In this document: piece after piece, positions 31,573 through 39,115 of the stretch
Layout of the letters: every line of letters starts with the position of its first letter
How positions within the stretch are numbered: the stretch's first letter is position 1
Source: Amycolatopsis bullii
GTDB lineage: Bacteria > Actinomycetota > Actinomycetes > Mycobacteriales > Pseudonocardiaceae
Reading direction: 5' to 3'
DNA length: 48,270 nt
Assembly: GCF_014654205.1 (NCBI RefSeq)
Contig: NZ_BNAW01000064.1
Location: forward strand, 1 to 48,270
Notes under the pieces: generated by a model
Seen by the model: the letters and a program-made list of their open reading frames with translations, nothing else
Databases searched by the model: none
What the model was told of the DNA's origin: nothing
Translations under genes and position numbers: made by a program

Positions 31573-32384
31573 AGCCGACCGGTCTGCTCGAAGTGACGGC
31601 GGTCCGCCGGGTGACGCCGCGGGTCGTGCGCGTCACCTTCTCCGGCTCCGGCCTGGAGGACCTGGAGCCGTGGCCGGACCAGCAGCTCAAGCTCCTGTTC
31701 CCGCCACCGGGCCACCCGGTGCGGCTGCCGTCGGCCGACGACGACGTCATGCGCTGGTACCAGGCGTATCTGGCGATCCCGGCGGAGGAACGCCCGGTGA
31801 TGCGCAGCTACACGGTGCGATCGCGGGACGGCGACACGATCGACGTCGACTTCGTGCTGCACTCCGGTTCGGCCGGACCGGCCACCGCCTGGGCCGCCCG
31901 GGCGGCGGTGGGGGACGTTCTCGGCCGGTACGGGCCGGATCCGGCCTACCGCCGTCCCCTGCCCACAACGGGCACCCTGCTGTGCGCGGGCGACGAGACG
32001 GCGATCCCCGCCGTCGCCTCCATCCTGTCCGAAGTGGACAACGCGGTGGTGTTCCTCGAGGTCGCGGACGCCGCGGAGGAGCAGGCGCTGCCCGGCGAGG
32101 TCCACTGGCTGCACCGCGACGGCGCCGAGCACGGCCGCCGTCTCCTGGAGGCGGTGCGTGCGGCGACACTGCCGGCGGGAGCGGCGGCGTGGCTGGCCGG
32201 GGAGGCTTCGACGGTCCGCGCGTTGCGGCGCCACCTCGTCGGCGAGCGCGGCTGGGACAAGAGCGCGATCGAGTTCACCGGCTACTGGCGGCGCAGCCTG
32301 ACCCAGGACGACGCCCCGACCACCGAGGACCTGGCCGACGCGGCGGAAAAGCTGGGAGACTCGGCGGGGTGGAAGGGCAGCTGA
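31569..32384 (+). CDS. Siderophore-interacting protein (FAD ferric reductase-like)
   Basis: A 271-residue siderophore-interacting protein. The FAD-binding motif MRSYTVRS is near residue 79, followed by IDVDFVLHSGSAGPATAWA, the NAD(P)H-side LLCAGDETAIPAVASIL, and the family C-terminus FTGYWRRS. Such proteins reduce ferric siderophores in the cytosol to release iron. The start is a GTG in a GTGA overlap with the UvrA-like gene. The end overlaps the APH-like gene by 16 bp. There is no siderophore transporter nearby, so here it may reduce another substrate, possibly linked to the resistance protein. Confidence 0.87.
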
Positions 32385-33241
32385 CGGCGGCGGGCATCGA
32401 CCCGGCTTCGGTGGTGGCGGCCGAGGACCTCGGCGGCGGAACGTACAACCGGGCGGTGCGGTTGCGGCTGGCGGACGGCCGACGGCTGGTGCTCAAGATC
32501 GCGCCGTCGGCCTCGGGCCTGACCTACGAACACGACCTGCTGGCGACGGAGGCGGAGTACTACCGCCTGGCTTCCGGGCCGCTGCCGTCGGTGGTGGGCG
32601 CCGGGCCGGGGTTCCTGCTGATGACGGAGGTGCCGGGCGAGCCGTGGAACCGGACGCCCGGCACCGGCCCGCACCTGCGCGCCGAGCTGGGCGCGATCGT
32701 GGCGCGCCTGCACCGGACGACCGGCGAGGGGTTCGGCTACCTCCAGGACCCGCTGCACCCGACGTGGGCCTCGGCGTTCACCGCGATGGTCGACGCGATC
32801 CTCGCGGACGCCGTCCGCTACGGCGTCCGCCTGCCCCGCCCGGCGGCGGAGATCGCGCACCTGGTGCGCCGCCACGAGCCGCTGCTGGAGCTGGTCACGA
32901 CGCCGGTACTGGTCCACTTCGACCTGTGGCAGGGCAACATCCTGGTCCAGGACGGCCACGTGTCGGGCATCGTCGACGCCGAGCGCGCGTTCTGGGGCGA
33001 CCCGGTGGCGGAGTTCGTGTCCCTGACGTTGTTCCACGACTTGGACGAGCCACTGCTGGCGGGCTACGGCCGGGCCGGTCTCGACGCCCCGGCCGGCCGC
33101 CGGCTGACGTTGTACCGGGTGTACCTGGGCTTGATCATGCTGGCGGAGATGGTGCCGCGCAAGGACACGAACGCGGACCGGGAGCGGTTCGTGTCGGCCT
33201 GGCTGGCGGAGAACCTGGACGCGGCCCAGCGCGCGATCTGA
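32369..33241 (+). CDS. Aminoglycoside phosphotransferase/fructosamine kinase-like protein
   Basis: A 290-residue APH-fold kinase. GGGTYNRAVRLRLADGRRLVLKIAP (N-lobe with ATP-binding Lys) is near residues 20-45. VLVHFDLWQGNILV (catalytic HxDxxxxN) is near 190 and IVDAERAFWGDPVAEF (metal-binding Asp) near 210. Members phosphorylate aminoglycosides, other antibiotics or small metabolites. The GTG at 32369 overlaps the upstream gene by 16 bp, and GGGAG precedes it. It is third in a row after a UvrA-like drug-resistance gene, which supports a resistance role but does not name a drug. Confidence 0.83.
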   Translation: MEGQLTAAGIDPASVVAAEDLGGGTYNRAVRLRLADGRRLVLKIAPSASGLTYEHDLLATEAEYYRLASGPLPSVVGAGPGFLLMTEVPGEPWNRTPGTGPHLRAELGAIVARLHRTTGEGFGYLQDPLHPTWASAFTAMVDAILADAVRYGVRLPRPAAEIAHLVRRHEPLLELVTTPVLVHFDLWQGNILVQDGHVSGIVDAERAFWGDPVAEFVSLTLFHDLDEPLLAGYGRAGLDAPAGRRLTLYRVYLGLIMLAEMVPRKDTNADRERFVSAWLAENLDAAQRAI

Positions 33242-33306
33242 TGACGCCGCCAACGACCGGCTGAAATTCGGCTCCCCTACGCCGGGAAGCTCGCTACCGT
33301 GCAGCC

Positions 33307-33559
33307 GTGCGCTCCGAAATCGTGGTTCCGCTGGTCATCCGCGACCTCACCGAAGCCGACCTGCCCGAGTGCGGCTGGTCGGGTGGCCCACGCCGAGCTG
33401 GGTGTCGAAGTCGGCAACCCGCGTGCGCGGGCGTTGTACGAGCGGCTCGGCTATGCCGCCTACGGCAGTGAACCCGACGGCTGGGACGAATTGGCTCCCG
33501 ACGGCTCGATCCGCCGTTACGAGACCACCTGCGTCCTCATGCGGAAGCCGCTCACTTGA
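33307..33559 (+). pseudogene. GNAT acetyltransferase pseudogene (internal deletion plus frameshift)
   Basis: From GTG 33307 one frame encodes VRSEIVVPLVIRDLTEADLPECGWSGG, the start of an actinobacterial GNAT family. Shortly after about 33385 this frame loses similarity, and a second frame encodes the family C-terminus ELGVEVGNPRARALYERLGYAAYGSEPDGWDE through RRYETTCVLMRKPLT to the stop at 33559. The middle part with the acetyl-CoA site, roughly 80-90 residues by my recall of the family, is missing and the two ends are out of frame. The 3' end overlaps the convergent TetR gene by 8 bp. Confidence 0.78.
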
Positions 33560-34190
33560 ACACCAGCGACACCAGCTCGTCCACGAACGGCTCCACCAGC
33601 TCCGCCCCGGTCCGGTGGAGCACGCTGTGGAACAACGCCACCCGCCCGTGCGCGCCCACGAACACCACCGCCGCCGCGCGGCCCGGGGTCACCCGCAGCG
33701 GGTGGCCCGCCTCGACGCAGCGCTCGAAGCCCGCCGCCAGCCGGTCGATCACGTTTAGCAGCGGGCCCTCCGCGCGGCCGTCCGGGTCCGGCCGGGAAGC
33801 CCCGTTCGCCAGCATCAACCGGTAATGGCCCGGGTTCTCCATCGCGAACGCGCAGTACGCGTGAATCTGCGCCCGGACGCGGCCGACGGGGTCGGATTCG
33901 CCGATTGCCGCCTCGGCCGCGCGCATCGAATCCCGCAGCCGGGCGTATTCGTGGTCGAGCAATCCGCGGACCAATTCCGCACGGTCGGAGAAATGCTGGT
34001 AGATGCTCGCCGGGGCGATGCCGACGGCGCGGGCGACGCCGCGGATCGTCAGCCCGTCCTCGCCGCCGAGCTCGGCGAGCAACCGGCCGGCCGCGGCCAG
34101 GATCTCGCCGCGCAACCGTTCGCCTTCCCCCCAGCGGTTTCTCGTCCGTCCCATTCCCGTTTCGACGCGTTCCGCCACCCGCCTATTCAT
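33552..34190 (-). CDS. TetR/AcrR family regulator
   Basis: A 212-residue regulator, or 200 residues if the ATG at 34154 (MGRTRNRWGEGERLR) is used; neither start has a strong ribosome site. The helix-turn-helix is LRGEILAAAGRLLAELGGEDGLTIRGVARAVGIAPASIYQHFSDRAELV (about residues 26-75), followed by a WHG-type helical domain. It lies downstream of, and on the same strand as, the SDR gene at 34237 (46-bp gap) but probably has its own promoter. The target is unknown. Confidence 0.85.
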   Translation of the reverse strand: MNRRVAERVETGMGRTRNRWGEGERLRGEILAAAGRLLAELGGEDGLTIRGVARAVGIAPASIYQHFSDRAELVRGLLDHEYARLRDSMRAAEAAIGESDPVGRVRAQIHAYCAFAMENPGHYRLMLANGASRPDPDGRAEGPLLNVIDRLAAGFERCVEAGHPLRVTPGRAAAVVFVGAHGRVALFHSVLHRTGAELVEPFVDELVSLVFK

Positions 34191-34236
34191 ACGCCCGCGG
34201 CGGGCACGCCCGTATTCCGGGGTCGGGAAAACGCCT

Positions 34237-34941
34237 TCAGGAAACCAGCGCGGGGTACAGCCCGGAGAGATCGCCGGCGAGCCCGGCGCGCACGTTCCGG
34301 CTGGCGTCGTCGGCGAGCACCTCGAACCGGCCTTCCTCGACGCCGTCCAAGGCCAGGCCCGCCACGACCGCCGGGTCGACCTTCGGGCCCTCGACGTGCT
34401 TGGCCATGTCGGTGTCCATGTACCCGACGTGCAGCGCCGTCACCTGCGTCTTCTGCGGCGCCAGTTCCAGGCGCAGCGCGTTGGTCAGCGACCAGGCCGC
34501 GGACTTCGCCGCGGAGTACGCCGCCACCTGCGGTGCGGTGAACCAGGAAAGCACCGACAGCACGTTGAGCACCGCGCCGCCGCCGTTGCGCTCGAGGACC
34601 GGCGCGAACTCGCGCGTCACGGCGAGGGTCCCGAAGTAGTGCGTGTCCATCTCCAGCCGGATGTCCTCGAGGGACCCGCCGAGCAGCGATGCCCCGGTCG
34701 ACGATCCGGCGTTGTTCACCAGCAGCGTGACGTCGCTCGTCACCGCGGCGGCGTCCCGGATCGACGCCGGGTCGGTCACGTCGAGGCGCAGCGGGACCAC
34801 CCCCGGCAGATCGATCGACTCGGGGTTCCGCGCGGCCGCGTACACCTTGGCGGCTCCCCGCTCCAGCAACGCCGCGGCGAACCGCCGGCCGAGTCCCCGG
34901 TTGGCTCCGGTCACCAGCGCCACCGCACCCGCGATCTCCAT
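34237..34941 (-). CDS. SDR family oxidoreductase
   Basis: A 234-residue classical short-chain dehydrogenase. VTGANRGLGRRFAAALLERG is the cofactor loop, LLVNNAG the NNAG motif, and LSVLSWFTAPQVAAYSAAKSA holds the catalytic Ser and YxxxK. GAGAGGAG precedes the ATG at 34941. It diverges from an HxlR regulator; two CTTGC-based palindromes in the 100-bp gap suggest direct control by that regulator, a frequent HxlR/SDR arrangement. The substrate is unknown, perhaps a quinone or aldehyde. Confidence 0.88.
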   Translation of the reverse strand: MEIAGAVALVTGANRGLGRRFAAALLERGAAKVYAAARNPESIDLPGVVPLRLDVTDPASIRDAAAVTSDVTLLVNNAGSSTGASLLGGSLEDIRLEMDTHYFGTLAVTREFAPVLERNGGGAVLNVLSVLSWFTAPQVAAYSAAKSAAWSLTNALRLELAPQKTQVTALHVGYMDTDMAKHVEGPKVDPAVVAGLALDGVEEGRFEVLADDASRNVRAGLAGDLSGLYPALVS

Positions 34942-34962
34942 GACGAACTCCTCTCGCACCTG

Positions 34963-34979
34963 GCTTGCACGTTGCAAGC
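34963..34979. promoter_or_regulatory. HxlR operator candidate 1
   Basis: GCTTGCACGTTGCAAGC is a perfect 7+3+7 inverted repeat, 22 bp upstream of the SDR start codon. It shares the CTTGC half-site with the palindrome at 35005-35023. Confidence 0.62.
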
Positions 34980-35004
34980 TAGCTGAGGACGACACTACGA
35001 CGTA

Positions 35005-35023
35005 GACTTGCTTCAAGCAAGTC
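35005..35023. promoter_or_regulatory. HxlR operator candidate 2
   Basis: GACTTGCTTCAAGCAAGTC is a perfect 9+1+9 palindrome, 18 bp before the HxlR ATG. With site 1 it fits repression of both divergent genes. Confidence 0.65.
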
Positions 35024-35041
35024 AGGTCGAAGGGATCACAG

Positions 35042-35533
35042 ATGAGCCGTCGCATCACCTGGGCGGACGCCGCCTGCCCGATCGCCCGCGCCGCCGACGT
35101 CCTCGGCGAGCCGTGGACGTTGCTGATCCTGCGCAACGCCACCGCGGGCACCACCCGGTTCGAGGACTTCCGCGCCCAGCTCGGCATCGCCGACAACGTG
35201 CTGACCACCCGGCTGACCAAGCTCGTCGACCGCGGCCTGCTGACGAAGCTCCCCTACCGCGACGGCGGCCGCACCCGCCACGAGTACCGCCTCACCCAGG
35301 CCGGCTCGGACGCGCTGCCGGTGCTGCACGCCCTCGGCGCGTGGGGCGACGCCCACACTTCGGCCGCGGACGCCCCCGGGCCCATGACGCTGGTCCACAC
35401 CCGCTGCGGACAGCTCACCCGGCCGGGCGCGAAGTGCGACGCCTGCGGAAAACCCCTGGCCAGGGGCGATCTGGCGTGGCGCGGATCGTGGCTCGGCGAG
35501 GGCGAAATCCCGCTGGCCGACCCGGTCGGCTGA
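35042..35533 (+). CDS. HxlR-family winged-helix regulator with C-terminal zinc-ribbon-like tail
   Basis: A 163-residue regulator. The winged helix WADAACPIARAADVLGEPWTLLILRNATAGTTRFEDFRAQLGIADNVLTTRLTKLVDRGLL has the conserved N-terminal Cys (near residue 12) that senses electrophiles or redox state in many HxlR proteins. Residues about 120-140 contain TRCGQLTRPGAKCDACG, a possible Cys metal site. It diverges from the SDR gene with two palindromes between them, so it probably represses the SDR gene and itself. Confidence 0.87.
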   Translation: MSRRITWADAACPIARAADVLGEPWTLLILRNATAGTTRFEDFRAQLGIADNVLTTRLTKLVDRGLLTKLPYRDGGRTRHEYRLTQAGSDALPVLHALGAWGDAHTSAADAPGPMTLVHTRCGQLTRPGAKCDACGKPLARGDLAWRGSWLGEGEIPLADPVG

Positions 35534-35548
35534 GCCGCACGACCAGAT

Positions 35549-35612
35549 CGGCGTGATGCCCCCTCGATCACGGGTGATGCCCCGCTGAGCACGCATGATG
35601 CCCCTCGGCGCA
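35549..35612 (+). repeat. Three 21-22 bp tandem repeats
   Basis: Units at 35549-35570, 35571-35591 and 35592-35612 share the core TGATGCCCC with diverged flanks. They lie in the 156-bp gap between the HxlR and AAA ATPase genes, starting 16 bp after the HxlR stop. Confidence 0.72.
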
Positions 35613-35689
35613 CCGGCGGCAGGGCCGCGTCCTCGTCCGACCGGACCGGGCGGACACCGGGCGGATCCGGGGCGGGCTAGGTTCTGGGG

Positions 35690-36850
35690 ATGCTGACCAC
35701 GCTCGCCGTCGAGAACTACCGCTCGCTGCGTGACCTGGTGCTGCCGCTGTCCGGCCTGACCGTCGTCACCGGGCCGAACGGCAGCGGCAAGTCGAGCCTG
35801 TACCGGGCGCTGCGGCTGCTGGCGGACGCGTCGCGCAACGGCGCCGTGGCGGCGCTCGCCCGGGAGGGCGGGCTGCCGTCGACGCTGTGGGCCGGCCCGG
35901 AGAACGGCGTGCGGCGGGGAACCACGCGCGTCGAGGGCAAGGTGCACACGAAGGCCGTCGGGCTGCGGCTGGGCTTCGCGGGCGACGAGTTCGGCTACGC
36001 CCTGGACCTGGGATTGCCGGTGCCGGGCCGGAAGACGTTGTTCAACCTCGACCCGGAGTTCAAGAGGGAAGCGGTGTGGACGGGGCCGTACCTGCGGCCG
36101 GCCGCGTTGCTCGCCGACCGGGCGGGCCCGTCCGTGCGCACCCGCGTGGCTTCCGGGGCGTGGGGCGACGAACGGTTCAAGATCCGGTTGACCGACAGCA
36201 TGCTGAGCGAGTTCGCCGACCCACGCGCCTGCCCGGAGCTGCTGGTGCTGCGCGAACGCATCCGGTCGTGGCGGTTCTACGACCACTTCCGCACCGACGC
36301 CGGCGCCCCGGCCCGCCAGTCCCGCAACGGCACCCGCACCCCGGTGCTGTCCCACGACGGCGCGGACCTCGCGGCCGCCCTGCAGACGATCATCGAGGTG
36401 GGCCGGGCCGCGGAGCTCGCGGAAGTGGTCGACGCGGCCTTCCCGGGCTCGACCGTCGAGGTGCGGCGCTCAGACGACGGCCTGCTGTCGGTCGAGTTCC
36501 GCCAGCACGGCCTGCTGCGGCCGCTGTCGGCGGCGGAGCTGTCGGACGGCACGCTGCGGTTCCTGCTCTGGGTGGCGGCCCTGCTGACCCCGCGGCCGCC
36601 GGAACTGCTGGTGCTGAACGAGCCGGAGACGAGCCTCCACCCGGACCTCCTCCCGGCCTTGGCGACCCTGATCGCGACGGCGGCGAAGGAGACCCAGCTG
36701 GTGGTGGTTTCCCACGCCCGGCCCCTGATCCGAGCGCTCGAGGAGATCGCGGACGTGGGCACGGTCGAGCTGGAGAAGGAGTACGGCGAGACGAAGGTGT
36801 CCGGCCAGGGCCGCCTGGACCGCCCCTCCTGGCACTGGCCCGCCCGCTGA
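35690..36850 (+). CDS. AAA/ABC-type predicted ATPase (SMC/RecF-like)
   Basis: A 386-residue ATPase of the AAA_21/RecF-like group. LENYRSLRDLVLPL-like start, then Walker A GPNGSGKSSLYRALRLL (near 27). The ABC-type signature region is LSDGTLRFLLWVAALL (near 285), Walker B is LLVLNEPETSLHPDLL with Asn in place of the usual Asp, and the switch His lies in VVVSHARPLI. There is no coiled-coil hinge, as in short predicted ATPases. The substrate is unknown. Such ATPases can work with nucleases, but none is adjacent. The ATG at 35690 has weak GGGG upstream. Confidence 0.82.
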   Translation: MLTTLAVENYRSLRDLVLPLSGLTVVTGPNGSGKSSLYRALRLLADASRNGAVAALAREGGLPSTLWAGPENGVRRGTTRVEGKVHTKAVGLRLGFAGDEFGYALDLGLPVPGRKTLFNLDPEFKREAVWTGPYLRPAALLADRAGPSVRTRVASGAWGDERFKIRLTDSMLSEFADPRACPELLVLRERIRSWRFYDHFRTDAGAPARQSRNGTRTPVLSHDGADLAAALQTIIEVGRAAELAEVVDAAFPGSTVEVRRSDDGLLSVEFRQHGLLRPLSAAELSDGTLRFLLWVAALLTPRPPELLVLNEPETSLHPDLLPALATLIATAAKETQLVVVSHARPLIRALEEIADVGTVELEKEYGETKVSGQGRLDRPSWHWPAR

Positions 36851-36857
36851 CGCAAGG

Positions 36858-37862
36858 TCAGCGGCCGCGGGTGCTTTCGCGGATCTCCAGGGCGAACGGG
36901 GTCTGGATGTCCTGCGGCGGAGACGTCTTGTCCCCGGTGATGCGCCGGTGCACGAGGTCCACCGCCGCCTCGGCCAAGGCCGTTTTGTCCGGCGCGATCG
37001 TCGTCAGCGACGGCAGGGAGAATGCGCTCTCTTCGTTGTTGTCGAAACCCGCGATCGCCACGTCCTCGGGCACCCGCAGGCCCAGTTCGGCCACCGCGCG
37101 CAGCGCGCCGACGGCCAGCAGGTCGTTGAAGCAGAACACCGCGTCCGGCGGGGAAGGCAGCGCCAGCAACGACTTCATCGCCGCCGCCCCCACCGATCGG
37201 TGCCACTTCTCGGCCGGGGCCACCAAAGCGTCCGAATAGGGCAAACCGGCCGCCGAGAGCGCCGCGCGGTAGCCGGCCAGCCGCTGCGACGACGTCCCGC
37301 GTTCCGGGTTGCGCCCGATCGCCGCGATCCGCGTTCGCCCCAGGGAAGCCAAATGGGACACCGCCGTGTGCGCGGCCAGGACGTTGTCGATCGCCACGTG
37401 GTCGATCGGCATGTCCACCGCGTGCTCGCCCAGCATGACCAGCGGGATGCCGCCCGGGTCGGCCGGGAAGTCCGCCGCCTGCAGGGCTTCCGGGTGCACC
37501 AGGGCCCCGTCGACCAGGTGCGGCCCGAGCGACGAGAGCGTTTCCCGCTCCCGCGACCGCGTCCCCTGCGTCTGTTCGATCAGGACGCTCCAGCCGCGCT
37601 TCTGCGCCGCCGTGATGACCAGGCCGGCCAGCTCGCCGAAGTACGGGATCGACAGCTCCGGCACCATCAGCGCCAGGAAGCCGGTGCGGCCGCGGCGGAG
37701 GTTGCGCGCCCCGACGTTCGGCCGGTACCCGGTCGCCGCCAGCGCCTCCTCGACGCGCCGCCGGTTCTCCGGCTTGACGAAGGCGTAGCCGTTCACGACG
37801 TTCGACACCGTCTTCACCGAAACTCCGGCGAGCGTGGCGACGTCCTTGAGCGTCACGGTCAC
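36858..37862 (-). CDS. LacI-family transcriptional repressor
   Basis: A 334-residue LacI/GalR regulator. The helix-turn-helix is TLKDVATLAGVSVKTVSNVVNGYAFVKPENRRRVEEALAATGYRPN (residues 3-50), followed by a periplasmic-binding-protein-like sugar domain (FLALMVPELSIPYFGELAGLV, VFCFNDLLAVGALRAV, VAIAGFDNNEESAF). The GTG at 37862 follows GAAGGGA; the frame stays open upstream but without similarity. It diverges from the sugar ABC transporter genes, and a near-perfect LacI-type operator lies between them. Confidence 0.9.
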   Translation of the reverse strand: MTVTLKDVATLAGVSVKTVSNVVNGYAFVKPENRRRVEEALAATGYRPNVGARNLRRGRTGFLALMVPELSIPYFGELAGLVITAAQKRGWSVLIEQTQGTRSRERETLSSLGPHLVDGALVHPEALQAADFPADPGGIPLVMLGEHAVDMPIDHVAIDNVLAAHTAVSHLASLGRTRIAAIGRNPERGTSSQRLAGYRAALSAAGLPYSDALVAPAEKWHRSVGAAAMKSLLALPSPPDAVFCFNDLLAVGALRAVAELGLRVPEDVAIAGFDNNEESAFSLPSLTTIAPDKTALAEAAVDLVHRRITGDKTSPPQDIQTPFALEIRESTRGR

Positions 37863-37911
37863 GGGCGGTCCCTTCAGAGAGTGAGCACGAAGTGTAGCGA
37901 GCCGCTGCCGG

Positions 37912-37938
37912 TTTACAACGTTGTTCCAACGATGTAAA
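37912..37938. promoter_or_regulatory. LacI-type operator
   Basis: TTTACAACGTTG (37912-37923) and CAACGATGTAAA (37927-37938) form an inverted repeat with 11 of 12 matches and a 3-nt spacer. The centre is about 63 bp upstream of the LacI start and 91 bp upstream of the binding-protein start. The CAACGTTG-type core is typical of LacI sites controlling sugar genes. Confidence 0.75.
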
Positions 37939-38015
37939 AAGTACCTCAAGGCTCCCGCGGTGACCCCGATCACCCCGGCGAGCGGGCCACCAACGACGCT
38001 GCCCGAGGAGTCGCC

Positions 38016-39089
38016 GTGCTCTTGTCCTCCCGTCCCCGACTGGTCCTGGTCACCGTGGCCGCCGCCGCGCTGACCCTCACCTCCTGCACCAGCAGGGAAG
38101 AAACCCCCGCGGCGCCGTCCAGCGGCGGCGGGCCGGCCGCGAGCGCCCAGTCCGCCGCGCCGTCCGCCGACGGCTGCACGCTGCAGAAGACCGGTTACCC
38201 CAAGATCGACCTGAAGACGGCGGTGGTCGGTTTCTCACAGTCCGAAAAGGAGGCCAACCCCTTCCGGATCACCGAGACGCAGTCCATCCGCGACGAAGCC
38301 GCGAAGCTGGGCATCGGCAACCTGCTGGTCACCAACGCCCAGAGCGACCTCAACCGGCAGATCAGCGACATCAAGTCGATGCTCGACCGGGGCGCCCAAC
38401 TGCTGATCGTCGCGCCGCTGAACTCCGACGGCCTCCAGCCCGCCCTCGACGCGGCGAAGGCCAAGAAGGTCCCGGTCGTCACCATCGACCGCAAGGTGAC
38501 GTCCCAGCCGTGCACCGACTACCTGACCTTCATCGGCTCCAACTTCGTCGAACAGGGCCAGCGCGCGGCGCAGGCGATGGTGAAGTCGACCGGCGGCACC
38601 GGCAAGGTCGCGATCCTGCTCGGCTCGTCCGGCAACAACGTCACCACCGACCGCACCAAGGGGTTCAAGGACGAGCTGGCGAAGACGCCCGGCCTGTCCG
38701 TGGTCGCCGAGCAGACCGGCGAGTTCGACCGGTCCAAGGGCCAGGCCGTGATGGAGCAGCTCATCCAGAGCCACCCGGACATCACCGCGGTCTACGCCGA
38801 AAACGACGAGATGGGCGTCGGCGCGGTGAACGCGCTCAAGACGGCGGGCAAGGCCCCGGGCAAGGACGTCAAGATCGTCTCCATCGACGGCACCCGCAAC
38901 GCCGTGCAGCTCATCGTCGACGGCAGCTACAACGCCGTGATCGAGTCCAACCCGCGCTTCGGCCCGCTGGCCTTCCAGACGCTGCAGAAGTTCGAGAACG
39001 GCGAGCCGATCCCGGCGAGCATCGTCATCTCCGACGACCAGTACGACGAGACCAACGCCGCGCAGAAGGTCGGGAACTCCTACAAATGA
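38016..39089 (+). CDS. Sugar ABC transporter substrate-binding lipoprotein (YtfQ/RbsB-like)
   Basis: A 357-residue CUT2-type binding protein. The signal peptide ends with the lipobox LTLTSC, so the Cys near residue 24 should be lipidated, followed by a low-complexity linker. The type I periplasmic-binding fold includes VVGFSQSEKEANPFRITETQSIRDEA, IVAPLNSDGLQPALDAA, VTIDRKV and VYAENDEMGVGAV, very like YtfQ (galactofuranose). The GTG at 38016 follows GAGGAG. The stop overlaps an ATG (ATGA), and the ATPase follows directly. Confidence 0.9.
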   Translation: MLLSSRPRLVLVTVAAAALTLTSCTSREETPAAPSSGGGPAASAQSAAPSADGCTLQKTGYPKIDLKTAVVGFSQSEKEANPFRITETQSIRDEAAKLGIGNLLVTNAQSDLNRQISDIKSMLDRGAQLLIVAPLNSDGLQPALDAAKAKKVPVVTIDRKVTSQPCTDYLTFIGSNFVEQGQRAAQAMVKSTGGTGKVAILLGSSGNNVTTDRTKGFKDELAKTPGLSVVAEQTGEFDRSKGQAVMEQLIQSHPDITAVYAENDEMGVGAVNALKTAGKAPGKDVKIVSIDGTRNAVQLIVDGSYNAVIESNPRFGPLAFQTLQKFENGEPIPASIVISDDQYDETNAAQKVGNSYK

Positions 39090-39115
39090 CGGCCGCCACC
39101 GAAGAGGACGTCGCC

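Noticed and set aside
33241..33264. Seven-codon reading frame overlapping the APH-like stop
   Set aside because: Too short, with no ribosome site or context that supports a leader peptide.
35549..35612. Possible CRISPR array
   Set aside because: There are only three directly abutting 21-bp units without unique spacers, and no cas genes nearby.
39086..39115. Earlier ATG of the sugar ATPase gene overlapping the binding-protein stop (ATGA)
   Set aside because: Attractive for coupling, but the ribosome site is better placed for the ATG at 39116. It is kept as an alternative in the feature text.
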